64,000 nt of DNA, from NCBI GenBank assembly GCA_036426205.1, contig WSYH01000838.1, positions 95,307-159,306 on the forward strand, given 5' to 3'. Positions 1 through 10,935 of the stretch are shown piece by piece. The position numbers were made by a program, and so were the translations under genes. The notes under the pieces were generated by a model, which saw only the letters and a list, made by a program, of their open reading frames with translations, had not been told where the DNA came from and ran no database searches. Position 1 is the stretch's first letter. Every line of letters begins with the position of its first letter. Source of the stretch: Ascaphus truei (lineage: Eukaryota; Chordata; Amphibia; Anura; Ascaphidae).

Positions 1-337
1 CTGCATCCGGAGATACTGACCTCTCCGGCTGAGTACCTGGGTTCACATAATGGCCGCTTTTCCAAGCTCCCACACCCTGTGGGCCAATAGGAAGCTGTGA
101 CATCATCCAGTGCGGATTCCTATAGGTCTGCTTGACGCAGCTATAAAAGCAGAGAGATCACCGCCCCCCCCCCCCCCCCCCCCACCCCCTACGGATCTCT
201 ATCTCCGGAAGCAGGGGGTCCCCAGAGCTGAAATGAATGGGGTTCAACACAGGAGACCCCCTGCTTCAAGTCTATGTAAAAAAAAAAATATATATAATAA
301 TAAATGTAAAAATAAGGTGCTTGGATTGCTCCTTTAA
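1..337. mobile_element. Palindromic MITE, family A, cut by the window edge
   Basis: The sequence matches the element at 41.79-42.21 kb: GTGGGCCAATAGGAAGCTGT-type core, then CTCTATCTCCGGAAGCAGGG, a CCCCAGAGCTGAAATGAA block, and an end reading GGATTGCTCCTTTAAA. That end is the reverse complement of the other copy's start (TTTAAATGAGCAATCC). A C20 run sits at 164-183. The left end lies outside the window. Superfamily not assigned. Confidence 0.7.
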
Positions 338-420
338 AGTGGCCAAATATTGATAAGACAAAATTGTTTAATTTAGGAGACACTGACATCTAACTTTTGA
401 CACCAATCTCATAGCTGCGG

Positions 421-471
421 TGAGGAACGGCGAGGAACGGCGAGGAACGGCGGGGAACAGCGAGGAACGGC
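421..471. repeat. 10-bp tandem repeat, five copies
   Basis: The unit GAGGAACGGC is repeated five times with two substitutions in the fourth copy. It lies in otherwise unique sequence between two MITEs. Confidence 0.9.
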
Positions 472-564
472 TGGTAAACTGTGTGTTGAAGTAAGATGCA
501 CATTTTGATCCCAATATAACTGCAATTTAACTACTCGCCTAGCCCTTCCTCTATCATCTACCCA

Positions 565-742
565 AGGGGGGAGCCAGCACCAGTCCTCAAGGGCTACCAA
601 GAGGTCAGGTTTTCAGGATATCCCTGCTTCAGCACAGTCACCTGTGCTGAAGCCACTGATTGAGCTACCTGTGCTGAAGCAGGGATATTCTGAAAACCTG
701 TCCTGTTGGTAGCCCTTGAGGACTGGAGTTGGCCGCCCCTGA
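565..742. mobile_element. hAT-type MITE, family B, with 8-bp target duplication
   Basis: TCTACCCA lies directly on both sides (557-564 and 743-750), an 8-bp duplication of the kind hAT transposons make. The ends are imperfect inverted repeats related to CAGGGGCGGCCAACTCC. The interior is a second palindrome built on CCTGCTTCAGCACAG and CTGTGCTGAAGCAGGG. There is no coding capacity, so it needed a transposase supplied elsewhere. Sister copies lie at 25.6, 26.9, 30.6 and 62.7 kb. Confidence 0.88.
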
Positions 743-2159
743 TCTACCCAATGCACATAGCAAAGTGCATTCTTACATTGTCTGTTAATTGACCAATTAG
801 GAAAGGCGACAGGATAAGGGGGAGATAAGGTACTATGGACCGTGAACCCCACCATGAATTTCAGGTTGCAAAGTTCATGGCTTCTTAATCAATGACCTAC
901 CTGTAACCTGTGTAACCTACTCATGAATTCTCTTGGGTTCTCCATACAACTGCCCCTTTATTAAGACACCTAATGGCTCTACAAGACCCCTTACCCGAAA
1001 CGTTACACCCCCTGGTGTAAAGTCTCTTTCAGCGCAGGTAGGTGGCTCTTATGGCCCAGTAAGTATGGCCCAGGATGCTAGAATTGTCTTAACTAATGTA
1101 GTGTAAAGCAATCCGAAAAACGGACAACACTGCTAATTGGGAATTCCAGCAACAGAGGGGTTAATATGTTTTAAGGGTAAGTGATTTCCAGTGTAATGGG
1201 ATATTTTGTATGTGCTTTCCGCTGTAGGAATGCGCTCAGCATTGACATGCTCGTGAAACAAATGTCCATTAGGTGGAGGGATGAGGTCTCGCCAAAGCAC
1301 TGTGTGGTTTCTCAATTGATTAACTGATGAAATCTTATCTAAAATCTTTTTATTTTACGCTATTATGGACACCAAGGGAGAACAGTGAAGTCCAATTTGG
1401 CGTGGGTTTGTTAATGCACATTGCCCACTGGAAAGGGCCTTCAAGTTATCAGAAAAGATTTTAATTCCTATTACCCGCTATTTTGTGTCAAGTTACCAGT
1501 AATTGAAAAAAATTTCATTTGTTATGAGGTTACATATTGATACTTTGTATCAAGTTCACAAGCCTTTTCTTTAATCTTCACTTATTAGCTTATTTCCTCT
1601 ATTGGGTGCATGGGTTCATCTAGAAGTGCCAACAAGGGTAAACCATTCCGCCATTGTGATGATAGTGTAGACACTTAGAATGTGGCTGTTAAACTGAATC
1701 TATATTTCCCCACATGTGGGAGGGGCGGAATCCAAATGGAGCCCAATCAATTGAGAGCTTTTCAACCTAAACCATTATGGGATTTCATTAGCGGTATAAT
1801 AAATGTTCCTGTTTGCGTTATTTAGGAGGCTTACACTTACAATGATGGGTCCGGGCAGGCACCTCTCTCGTGCCCAGTTCTTAAAAATAGCATGATGATG
1901 TATATCGACTCCACGCGACCAACACAATGTTCAGCCGTGAAGGTGAGGTTTATTATGTGGAAATATCCCGCTTTGCGGTCCTGGTCCCTTGGTTCGCAGC
2001 CCGGAGAATTCGATACTTAACCACCTTGGAGTTCAGTCCCTGGTGCAAGAATTAAGAGCAGTTTGTAGTAAATAAAAGGGACACCTTTCTGCTCGTGAAG
2101 AGAGCAGATTGGCCTGTTTCTGTTTTACCACCTGGTAGGTTCTGGTCTTAAAAGCATAC
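743..2159. other. No gene seen; partly AT-rich unique sequence
   Basis: There is no coding signal and no repeat that I can match inside the window. Roughly 1320-1570 is AT-rich, complex and free of repeats. It resembles a conserved non-coding block in texture, but conservation cannot be judged from one sequence. Confidence 0.4.
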
Positions 2160-2164
2160 ATTAA

Positions 2165-2410
2165 GAGCCATGTTTACCAAGTAGTGCTAATCCATGAAAC
2201 ACCCCATGTCACTTCCCTTGATCAAAAGCATAGTTAAAAGAGTGTCCAAAAATATATATTTTGACCATTTGAGGAGGACTTGGTCATTGAGGCTCATGTT
2301 TACGAAACGGTGCTATTCTAGAAGACACCTTCCAGCTCCTGAAGACACTGTCCAAGCCATTCAAGTGCAAGACTTACAAGATGTCCTCAGCCACTGGAAG
2401 GTGTAGTCTG
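2165..2410. mobile_element. MITE family D, internally duplicated copy
   Basis: The phrase CATGTTTAC followed by an AAG-rich GTGCTA segment occurs twice (about 2168 and 2297). The second is followed by AGAAGACACCTTCCAGCTCC, which then recurs inverted as CACTGGAAGGTGT. Related copies lie at 10.01 kb and 55.24 kb. It looks like a short palindromic non-autonomous DNA transposon. Its boundaries are uncertain. Confidence 0.6.
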
Positions 2411-2559
2411 AAAATAGCCCGGCTTTGTAAGTATGAGGCAGTATGACTGAACCAGGTGAGCTAAGACCTCCAACCGCCCCCCTCCCACCAAACGTAATGT
2501 TTCAGTAACACTACCATTCAATAGCTTTATGGAGTACGCAGCTTTGTAAATATGTATGT

Positions 2560-2612
2560 GTATCTTTATTTATGTAGCGCCATACTGTACATGTACATAG
2601 CGCTTTTTTTTT
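2560..2612 (-). repeat. Short LINE 3' tail fragment, antisense
   Basis: ATTTATGTAGCGCCATACTG followed by TACATAGCGCTT is the reverse complement of the tail seen at 12.75 kb and 49.0 kb (AAGCGCTATGTACATTAATG then GCGCTAT). It is only a small 5'-truncated remnant. Confidence 0.6.
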
Positions 2613-2784
2613 AAAGCTTCTTTTGTGGTATATTAGCAAACATTTGTCAAAGCTACACCAGGAAAGATTATGAAATAATAGACCGTGTGGGGATCAGTCC
2701 ATGGGGCGCCCATCAAGACATCGGAGTCCCACTATTATTGGGCTACAGAGAACTGCCTCAGGTCGGACGGCAGAGCTCCCCTTA

Positions 2785-2836
2785 GACTGGGACCATGGAC
2801 TGGGACCATGGACTGGGACCATGGACTGGGACCATG
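2785..2836. repeat. 13-bp tandem repeat, four perfect copies
   Basis: GACTGGGACCATG is repeated four times without a mismatch, which suggests recent expansion. The array creates open frames on both strands by chance. Confidence 0.95.
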
Positions 2837-2839
2837 GAG

Positions 2840-4985
2840 AACCTGTTTGCATCAGCGCTGGAAATGCAGTAAGGAGGAGAGGGGGGTTCACATAACGATG
2901 TTCTCTTCTTCCTCTTGGAAGTGTTGGAATTGGAGAGTGGAACCGGCAAGACTAAAAAAAACTCCTATGTCACTTGCTCGGACACGTGAATGCCGCAGGC
3001 TCGTCATCTAGAGACAAGTGTGGAGAGGGAGATTTTAGTTTTTGCTATTTGCAAACAATGTGGGGATGCAGGCGGCTGAGAGGGATGTGGGAGACTGAGC
3101 CCCAAACTGGGAGTCTCCCTCCTAAATAGGGAGGGCTGGCATATGTGGGATCATGGGAAGAAACTATGAGATTCACACACATTCAAGTGTATCCCCAGAT
3201 TAATCTAAAATGTTTGTTTCAGACCTAAAATTTTATACCTAATTTTGGTTTGATCTTGTGAGAGAAACTGCAGGTGTGATCGGCCTGTAGGGCTGTGTCC
3301 TCCTGGCAGTCATTTGTCACCTGAGGTCTTGGAAGTGGACAATTGTTCAACTTCTGTAACCCTCCTTTCCCGAAGCCAAAGGAGTATACATCAGATTGAC
3401 TATATATACATGGCAGTGCTTAGTCTCTTATACTGTACCTGTTCAGGGGGCTGGGTAGGTGCAGGCTGTGCGTGGGTGCTTGAATGTAACAAGGATGGGC
3501 GCCAGGAACTTTTATTCAACTTTTAGTGATAAATTGAATATCCGTCAACAATGCTTCCCATACATTGCCATACTTCACCGACTGGTAAATTGTGGCAAAT
3601 AATAATATTCAGGACTTCATCCCCTTTGCAGCTCTCACCCCGACACTAGGGAGGTACTGGACTTATCTGGGCTTCATCCCGTGTATATCGCTCTCTTACG
3701 CTGGGGAGGTACTTGGCTAGTTACCAGCAGTAAGGGTTAATCGTGTCATCTCTTGGATAGACTTAGTGATGCCCCATGTTATATGGACCTCTCTGGAATA
3801 CACTTCTGGTTGGTAAATTAGGAACCCGCTACTGTGTACTGCATACATCTTCCATACCTACCTGATCAGGATTGTACTGGGGACCTTCTGGTTGGGCTGA
3901 TCCAAACATACTCTGGAGTTGCTAACACTGAGATCTCCTTACTAAAAGCATGCGTCCTCCCGTTCAATAGTGAGAACAATTTCAGACCCGTACTACTGGC
4001 GCTTACTTACAGGGTTTACGTTCCTTAACTGAAAACAAATGGTGACACGACACATCGTAATACATTTAGCTGTAGAACCACAGAAATGTTTCCCCGATAA
4101 GGGCAAACACATTTAGCTGTACACACAAACCTATTTACAGGACTCACAGTGAGGCCCCCAGTCTGAACTCTGAAGAACTGGTTTCTAGAGCATTGGGTGG
4201 AGCTATATATATCCTTCTATCTCCCTATGGTGACATCACAGGTCACGAGACATACTGGAGAGTAGCAATACCTTCTGCATAGTCATTCTACATGACATGA
4301 TGGGGAGGGGAGTGACCTGAGTGACCCCACACAGTTAACCCATTAAGGCTGTTAACCATTTAACTGAATTAGTAGTCCCAAAGGGGGGACTACACCACAT
4401 GTTATCAAGAAGTGTAAAATACTTAATAACTCTCTCCCTGTTGTTAACAGATATGTGGCACTAACACCATCATATTCCAGGTAACCTCTTGGCCATTCAC
4501 ATGTTACATGTAATGGGCCCCCCTTGGTGACCTTGAGAGCGAGGTCGAGTTTCTACTATTTGTCCTCGTGGCGTTTTAGTAATTCCTGCGCTGTGACGCC
4601 AGGTTCATGGACTTATACATAACGTCACCGAGACTTGTTCTGCGCAGACAGTGTTTATTTTACATTCCTGCTCCCCTGTAAGGATGTCTTAAACAATACA
4701 GTGGTTGTTCTGGGACTTCTTGAGGAAATACAGCAATTCCCTAATTGCTTAATTAAGTTGATTACTGGCAACTCACAGAACAGTCCCAAAGGTTAACCCC
4801 CTGCCTGCTGGAGGAGGGCAACTATCTTGTTGCTAGTTAACACCCTGGTAGTCATAATGCACACAGAATGTAACCTTTTAATGGCTGTATCGTGACATCT
4901 TACTAAAAGGGTCAATCCCTCCAAGGAACACGTGACCTAAAGGCAGTGACATATTGAAGTTTTTTCCCCTGTAAAGTTAGTTTAT
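2840..4985. other. No gene seen; mostly unique sequence
   Basis: I see no coding exon, RNA gene or recognisable transposon end. The only internal structure noted is a loosely repeated GGGAGGTACT phrase near 3650 and 3705. Open frames here are short and unsupported. Confidence 0.4.
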
Positions 4986-5081
4986 AGGCATTTTACAAAG
5001 TTCTCCTCCTTAACTTTCAGGTTCTCCACTCATCTGCTCCTCCCTACATATCAGCTTCGATCTCTCGCTGTGCCCCAGCTC

Positions 5082-5618
5082 GCAGGGCCGGATTACCCAA
5101 TGGGCAGACTATGCGCGTGCTCAGGACCCCAGCAAAGCAGGGCCGGATTACCCAAAGGGCAGACTAAGCACGTGCTCAGGGCCCCAACTCGCAGGGCTGG
5201 ATTACCCAAAGGGCAGACTACGCGCGTGCTCAGGACCCCAGCAAAGCAGGGCCGGATTACCCAAAGGGCAGACTACGCGCGTGCTCAGGACCCCAGCAAA
5301 GCAGGGCCGGATTACCCAAAGGGCAGACTAAGCGCGTGCTCAGGACCCCAGCAAAGCAGGGCCGGATTACCCAAAGGGCAGACTAAGCGCGTGCTCAGGA
5401 CCCCAGCAAAGCAGGGCCGGATTACCCAAAGGGCAGACTAAGCGCGTGCTCAGGACTCCAGCAAAGCAGGGCCGGATTACCCAAAGGGCAGACTACGCGC
5501 GTGCTCAGGACCCCAGCAAATCAGGGCCGGATTACCCAAAGGGCAGACTAAGCGCGTGCTCAGGACCCCAGCAAAGCAGGGCCGGATTACCCAAAGGGCA
5601 GACTAAGCACGTGCTCAG
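5082..5618. repeat. 55-bp minisatellite, about 10 units, inside the LINE
   Basis: The unit begins GCCGGATTACCCAAAGGGCA and contains GCGTGCTCAGGACC. Successive GTGCTCAGGA starts are exactly 55 bp apart (for example 5226 and 5281). The units differ by few substitutions (CGCGCG/AGCGCG/AGCACG), so expansion is recent. 55 is not a multiple of three, so the open frames across it are artefacts. Confidence 0.95.
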
Positions 5619-5689
5619 TTCTACCCATAACCGTCTCCTTTCCACCCCTTTCACCTCTACTGCTCTGTCACGTTACTCCCTTTCCCCTC

Positions 5690-6605
5690 CACTGCCCCTT
5701 ACCTGTGGGACTCCCTCACACTTCAGTGTATGCCGAGCCCTTCTCTCCTCACTGCCCCTTACCTGTGGGACTCCCTTACACTCAGTGACGCCGCAGAGCA
5801 CCTTCTCTCCCTCACTGCCCCTTACCTGTGGGACTCCCTCACACTCAGTGTATGCGCAGCCCCTTTCTCCCTCACTGCCCCTTACCTGTGGGACTCCCTC
5901 ACACTCAGGTATGCCGAGCACCTTCTCTCCCTCACTGCCCTTTACCTGTGGGACTCCCTCACACTCGTGTATTGCCGCAGCACCTTCTCTCCTCAACTGC
6001 CCTTACCTGTGGGACTCCCTCACACTCAGTGTACGCCGAGCACCTTCTCTCCCTCACTGCCCCTTACCTGTGGGATCCCTCACACTCAGTATTACAACCA
6101 GCACCTTCTCTCCCTCACTTGCCCCTTACCTGTGGGACTCCCTCACACTGCAGTGTACGCCGAGCACCTTCTTCTCACTGCCCCTTACCTGGGGACTCCC
6201 TCACATCAGTAGTACACCCAGCCACGCCTTCTCTCCCCTCCCACTGCCCCTTACCTGCGGGACTCCTCACACTCAGTATACGCCAGGCCCTTCTCTCCCT
6301 CACTGCCCCTTACGGGGACTCCCCTCCACACTCAGTATACGCCAAGCACGTTCTCTCCCTCACTGCCCCTTACCTGCGGGACTCTCTCACACTCAGTATA
6401 TGCCGAGCACCTTCTCTCCCTCACTGCCCCTTACCTGCGGGACTCCCTCACACTCAGTATACGCCAGGCACCTTCTCTCCCTCACTGCCCCTTACCTGTG
6501 GGACTCCCTCACACTCAGTATACGCCAAGCACGTTCTCTCCCTCACTGCCCCTTACCTGTGGGACTCCCTCACACTCAGTATATGCCAAGCACCTTCTCT
6601 CCCCA
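5690..6605. repeat. 61-bp minisatellite derived from LINE ORF2, about 15 units
   Basis: The unit runs CACTGCCCCTTACCTGTGGG, then ACTCCCTCACACTCAGTATA, then CGCCAAGCACCTTCTCTCC. In the last unit this sequence reads directly into the LINE C-terminus, so the array is an amplification of the LINE's own coding sequence. Regular units at the 3' side are 61 bp apart (6361, 6422, 6483, 6544). Units around 5990-6330 carry many one-base gaps. Because 61 = 3x20+1 the reading frame rotates every unit. Confidence 0.93.
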
Positions 6606-6780
6606 ACTTCAAGACAAACCTTAAATCTCACCTCTTAAATGAAGCATCCCAAAAGCCCAGACTCATGGCTACTGCCCCACACCCACAGTTACTTCTACCA
6701 CCCATTGTGGCCAAGCGCTGCCATCTCCTGCACTTATTCCCTCACCTGCTGTCTCTGTAAGTCTCCCAACATACCACTTA

Positions 6781-7067
6781 CGCTGCGTCCCCGCTAGCGC
6801 TGAGCAGGCGACGCTTGCCGCTTTTACTTACATATATCTATATATGTAAGTCCCCACTCACGCGGGCACCCACGCTCACCCACGCTTGGCGCTTGGGTAA
6901 ACAAAAAAAAATTAACGTTCGAGCGCACTCAACCTGCCCGCAATGCCCCCCCCCCCCCCCCACGCGTGCTTCCGAAATAGCAAGGACACCCGGCGCTCAT
7001 GCTTGGAGAGCTGGTGACATCACCGCCGTCAAGCATGAGCGCGGTCAGCGCTAGCGGGGCCGCAGCC
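6781..7067. mobile_element. PIF/Harbinger-type MITE in the LINE tail, TTA target duplication
   Basis: The ends CGCTGCGTCCCCGCTAGCGC and GCGCTAGCGGGGCCGCAGCC are inverted repeats. TTA lies on both sides (6778-6780, 7068-7070). Removing the insert restores a continuous LINE tail (ACCACTTAGATTGTAAACTC). The 3-bp TTA/TAA duplication is typical of PIF/Harbinger. It contains a TATATA palindrome near 6830-6848 and a C-run near 6945-6961. Relatives lie at 7871, 11994 and 28458. Confidence 0.85.
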
Positions 7068-7204
7068 TTAGATTGTAAACTCTACGGGACAGGAATTTCC
7101 TTTCCTATTGTCTGACTTTGTTGCACTTATTGGATTATAATTCCCTGTATTGTCTTTGCGAAGCGCTGAGTACACCGTGAGTGCTATATAAATAACGACA
7201 AACA

Positions 7205-7690
7205 TACTGTACACCTTTAGTGTTTTGAAGTGACATATTTTCGGAGGTGATCTTGGAACGCAGCGCAGGTAGACGCAGCGGTTTTCTAACCGAATTCCCA
7301 AGTAGGAAACAAAGCCGGTATTGTGTATTAATCAGAATGAAACCCAGAATCCTTTTCAAAGCCACAAAAATCTATCACGGTTCCAAAAATGTCAACTATT
7401 TTATATTTTTAGAAATGGCATATTTTGAGTTGAAATATTATTCTTTGCAGCCGCGGCTTTTCAATGACATTTGAATATTATGTATGTTTCCGTTGTAAAT
7501 GTCCCCTGGGTACTCTGGTATAATGGGTAGAACAGAGCATTTCGGTAAGTTCTGTGCCAGTATTGTAAAATATTGCCGGTGAGAGAATATACAGGGATTC
7601 AATTTTACGTTCAAAGAACAGGACTCCATCCACATCCTTTTAAAACCACATATGTAAATCTTAAGTGGGTGACATTACTACCACAAGGTT
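7205..7690. other. No gene seen; unique sequence
   Basis: AT-rich sequence without a recognisable repeat or coding exon. Confidence 0.35.
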
Positions 7691-7699
7691 CAGGTTACA

Positions 7700-8345
7700 A
7701 AGCACCGCAAACTAAAATACCCCTTGTGAGCACATTCACATGTTTCAGTTCTGCAACGCTGCCTTTCCCCATTATCTCTTAGCAAACCGTGCTTCCACTG
7801 CAGCCAGGGATTCTGGGTAATGTCAAGAAGTAAAGTGTGACACACTGTGTCCATTTGCATTGTAGCCTAAGGCTGCGTCCCCCGTGCCGCGGACCGCGCT
7901 CACGCTTGAGAGCGTTGACGTCACCAACTCTCCAAGCATGAGCGTTTGGCTGTCCGGCAACATTTTGGGGAAGCGCGAGCGGGGGAGAGGGGGGCGTGGC
8001 TGCGGGCGTGGCCGAGCAGTAACTGGCGCTGATTGGCTGAGGAGGTCATGTGACCCTTCAGCACGCCTCAAACACAATTGTATCTGTCTCGGCAATCGCC
8101 TAGCGCCCGCGAGCGTACGTGCACGGGCGCGCGCACCACATGAGCATGGCCGGGCAGATTAAAATGGATTGTGCTGACCGCGCTAAGCGCAGTCGGCGGC
8201 AGCGTCGACGCAGCCTAAGAGGTAATGGGGAAATGTGGGATGCAGACCTGTCTGAGACACGCAAATCCCCCCCACACGTGGTATTTTTATTTGCGGCCCC
8301 GTGTAGGGTTTTTGGCCCTTTTTTTTACCTTTTTTACCCCCCATA
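7700..8345. mobile_element. Palindromic MITE family E, split by a second MITE
   Basis: The left arm (7700-7870) carries CCCCTTGTGAGCACATTCAC, CCCCATTATCTCTTAGCA and CTTCCACTGCAGCCAGGGAT. The right arm (from 8216) runs the reverse way: GGTAATGGGGA, GATGCAGACCTGTCTGAGAC, then a GTATTTTTATTTGC tail. The arms are separated by the Harbinger-type insert at 7871-8215. Family E is the most frequent element in this window. A full uninterrupted copy lies at 20484-20790. Confidence 0.75.
7871..8215. mobile_element. PIF/Harbinger-type MITE nested in family E, TAA target duplication
   Basis: It starts GGCTGCGTCCCCCG and ends GCGTCGACGCAGCC. TAA lies on both sides (7868-7870 and 8216-8218). Inside, CTCTCCAAGCATGAGCG and a GACGTCACC motif are shared with the 6781 copy read in reverse. 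It is CpG-rich, non-coding and younger than the family E element it interrupts. Confidence 0.85.
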
Positions 8346-9004
8346 ACTTTTTTAAGGTCAGGTTGCAAAGTGTAAATATTTGACGACAGAATTTGCTGGG
8401 GTACACAGATAATAATAGTCTTTCTTCACAGACGGTTTACTCAAATTAATTAAATGAACCACACAAACGTTTACCAAAACAAAGAGGTTATTTTTAAGCA
8501 GCAGCTTTTTGCCTTTACAGTTGTTATTTTCCTTTATTTTATTATAATACCAACAATGGAATCAGACCTGTGATTTTACAACGTATGTATAATTGTATTT
8601 ATATTGCGCCAACAGTTTAAACAGCGCCTTACGAAATAGCATGGATGCTTTCTAACATCGGACATATTCATTAGAGAGGTACAGTACACATTTGTTTGCA
8701 GGCGTAAAAGAATTTGACGAATTTTGACCCTCTAAGATTACTTAGATCCCAATATGTTCGCTTAACGTCCAAAATCCATTAGCATTGCATTATCGCCTAA
8801 TATTGTTTGCTTATGCTTTCGAGACTCGATGAAAAGTTATACAAATCTTTATTTTGTCACTTTAAACAAGCGAAATAGCGAATTTTGAACAATTTGGGCA
8901 CTTTCACTAGGGAAGCAGTTTTTATTTTTAAAGCTCCCTTGAACCGGCGGAGATCTGAATCCCAACAGATTTGCACGTTACCAATGTGCTAGGAGTAGAC
9001 CAAT
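8346..9004. other. No gene; one interspersed LINE-tail-like fragment
   Basis: About 8585-8625 reads TTGTATTTATATTGCGCCAA followed by CAGCGC, like an antisense LINE/SINE 3' end (GCGCTG...TTGGCGCAATATAAATA). The rest is AT-rich sequence with nothing recognisable. Confidence 0.45.
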
Positions 9005-9235
9005 GACAAGCTCAGAACCTGGTTCAATTCCCGGTGTCGGCTGCTTGCGACCTTGGGCAAGTCACTTTATCTCCCTGTGCCTCAGGCATCAAACACATAG
9101 ATTGTAAGCTCTATGGGGCAGGGACTGTGCCTGTAACATTCCTATGTGCTGCGTACCGCGCGCTGTGCTGTAACTGTGACGTGCTGTGTGTCTCATTGGA
9201 AGAAAAGCGCTATATGAAAACAGCGTCCATTTTAC
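9005..9235 (+). mobile_element. CORE-SINE-like element with LINE-type tail
   Basis: A Pol III B-box-like GGTTCAATTCC lies at 9021-9031. It is followed by CGACCTTGGGCAAGTCACTT and TGTGCCTCAG, the conserved core shared by MIR and related CORE-SINEs. Then comes AGATTGTAAGCTCTATGGGG and an end GAAAAGCGCTATATGAAAA resembling L2-type 3' ends, which would let the LINE machinery copy it. The A-box half is not clear, so the head may be truncated or decayed. It is transcriptionally dead unless an intact A-box is found. Confidence 0.75.
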
Positions 9236-10004
9236 CAGAGTACCCTGTGGGATTATGGCTTTAACCCATTCAGTCCTGCAAAGGCCAACAAGGCAGCGAA
9301 ACGCACGCTTTCCAGTCTACTCTGGCAGGTTTTTCCAGTAAAGGTTTCATTTCTATTAACCTGATACACGTTTAACCAAAACCATGTTTATATACGGACT
9401 TCAGTGAAATCATAGCATGTTTTTAAGCAGAGTCATTGCTCTTTTAAAAAAGGTTCCCAAACGTATCTGTGGTTGGCAGTGCCTCTATCCCGAATGCTTC
9501 TACCTCTTGGTTCCAAGCCAGCGTTGACTCAAGGCTGCAAAGGTTATGGTTGCAATGAGCCACCTGCTCAGTCCACGAGCTTAGTCCCTAATATAAACAC
9601 ACTTTGTTAAAGCCTTACATGGTTTGTATTGCATATCCATTTAAACTTTGAATAAGTGGTAGCATTTAAGTATTAGGTAACAAAAGGAAGTGCTTCACCA
9701 TCAACTGTAGCACCCAGGAATGGATACAATGTCCATACTTACTGTTATAAATGAGTAACCTTTTTATTGTAGTATTGATGCTTTCATCTCGGTATTCAGT
9801 TCTGTCAACCATACTCTCCTCCCAAATGTTAGTTTAACGATAATAACCTTAAGAGCATCTCAGCTATCCTACAAGATTTCAAGATTATTAACACTTAGCA
9901 CTAAACAGCAGTCCCAACAAAGTGAACCAATGGAGATATGTTTCATGGGTTAAATCTAGATGATTGACCCCCCCTATTTAAGTACTTTTATTATATTTTA
10001 AACA

Positions 10005-10130
10005 TTTAGGGTCATGTCTGCTAAGCTTTGCAATGCTAGAAGACACCTTCCAGCTCTGGAAGACAACGTAAGGGGGGCATTCAAGTTAGTGGAAGGTGTC
10101 TTATAGCACCACTTAGCAGGTATAGACTAT
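10005..10130. mobile_element. MITE family D, compact copy
   Basis: AGAAGACACCTTCCAGCTCT and GGAAGAC on the left face GTGGAAGGTGTCTTATAGCA on the right: a near-palindrome of about 120 bp. Both flanks contain CTAAGC/CTTAGCAG. Same family as 2165 and 55240. Confidence 0.65.
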
Positions 10131-10499
10131 CTTAGTAACTTGATGCTTTGCAGAGTGTTTTCATTTGTTACCGACTCTGTTGGGTGATGAAATACTGTTA
10201 GGATCTTGTAATTATCCCCCCTAGTTAAGCTATGTCCTTTCTTCTTGGGAAATAGTTATGAACCCATCATATGTCAAACAGCTAAAAAAAAAAACACACA
10301 AGCACAGTATTCATTTTCACTATCCGCAAAGGAGAAACCTTTCAGTTCTCTTTTAAGGAAGCTAATTACATTGGTTTGATTTGTTTGCTGATGAGACAAT
10401 TTACATTTAACATGAATATAATCTTGGCATTTCATAGATAGGCACAAGAATATTTTCTAATTTTCTTTAAAAAAAAACATATAATACATTAGAGGCGGT

Positions 10500-10935
10500 T
10501 ATTTTCCATCTCCGACATTCAAAAGTGCAAAATTGCACCCATCTCTTCTTGTAATTCTGTATGTTTAGACAATATCATTTTCAATAACACATATTTAAGA
10601 ATTGTACGACATCATTTTTATCTTGAATCTCTTACCCTCAATATATACCAAGACACTTTGGGGTGTGTAATAAATAATAACGTTCCCCGGCTTCCAAAAC
10701 TGGGGCAAACAAAAAATAATTTCCATTGAAGCCATTTGGATTTTCTTGTTTGATCAACGTGGTGCAAGGTTTTGGAACTGGTTTTGCTCTGGTTTTGTAG
10801 CTGGGAGACGTAGATAAATGACGCCCCTTGGGGGTTTTCCCTTTAATAAATCTGGTGGTGCAATCCTTCTGCTGCGAGACGTTAGTGATTACCTCACATT
10901 GGGGTAGGTACACAAACACACGATAATTACATACG
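10500..10935. repeat. Dispersed repeat G, copy 1 (empty-site copy)
   Basis: It aligns through its length with 15545-15930 plus 16187-16215: shared CACATATTTAAGAATTGTA, GACATCATTTTTATCTTGAA-type, CCATTTGGATTTTCTTGTTT, TTTTGGAACTGGTTTTGCTC and GACGCCCCTTGGGG. Where copy 2 carries a MITE, this copy reads GTTAGTGATTACCTC without it. Element class unknown: I see no clear terminal repeats. Confidence 0.8.

Larger units (their letters stand above)
4990..7200 (+). pseudogene. L2-like LINE, 3' part of ORF2 plus tail, expanded by arrays
   Basis: Before the first array (about 5028-5085) one frame reads SSAPPYISASISRCAPARR, the style of the C-terminal region of L2/CR1 reverse-transcriptase ORFs. After the second array (about 6590-6650) a frame reads APSLPNFKTNLKSHLLNEAS, the usual L2-clade ending. 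From 7068 follows a TTAGATTGTAAACTCTACGG-type 3' tail ending in GTGCTATATAAATAACGA. The copy is dead: it is 5' truncated and interrupted by two minisatellites and a MITE. Family placement at L2 level is from motif memory, not a search. Confidence 0.7.

Noticed and set aside
5082..5618. CRISPR array (regular 55-bp units)
   Set aside because: Units are contiguous and near-identical, with no unique spacers, in a eukaryotic setting with a LINE around them.
5446..6624. 392-residue frame with repeated LPLTCGTPSHS
   Set aside because: It is created by the 61-bp array of LINE ORF2 sequence, whose frame rotates each unit. It is not a structural repeat protein.
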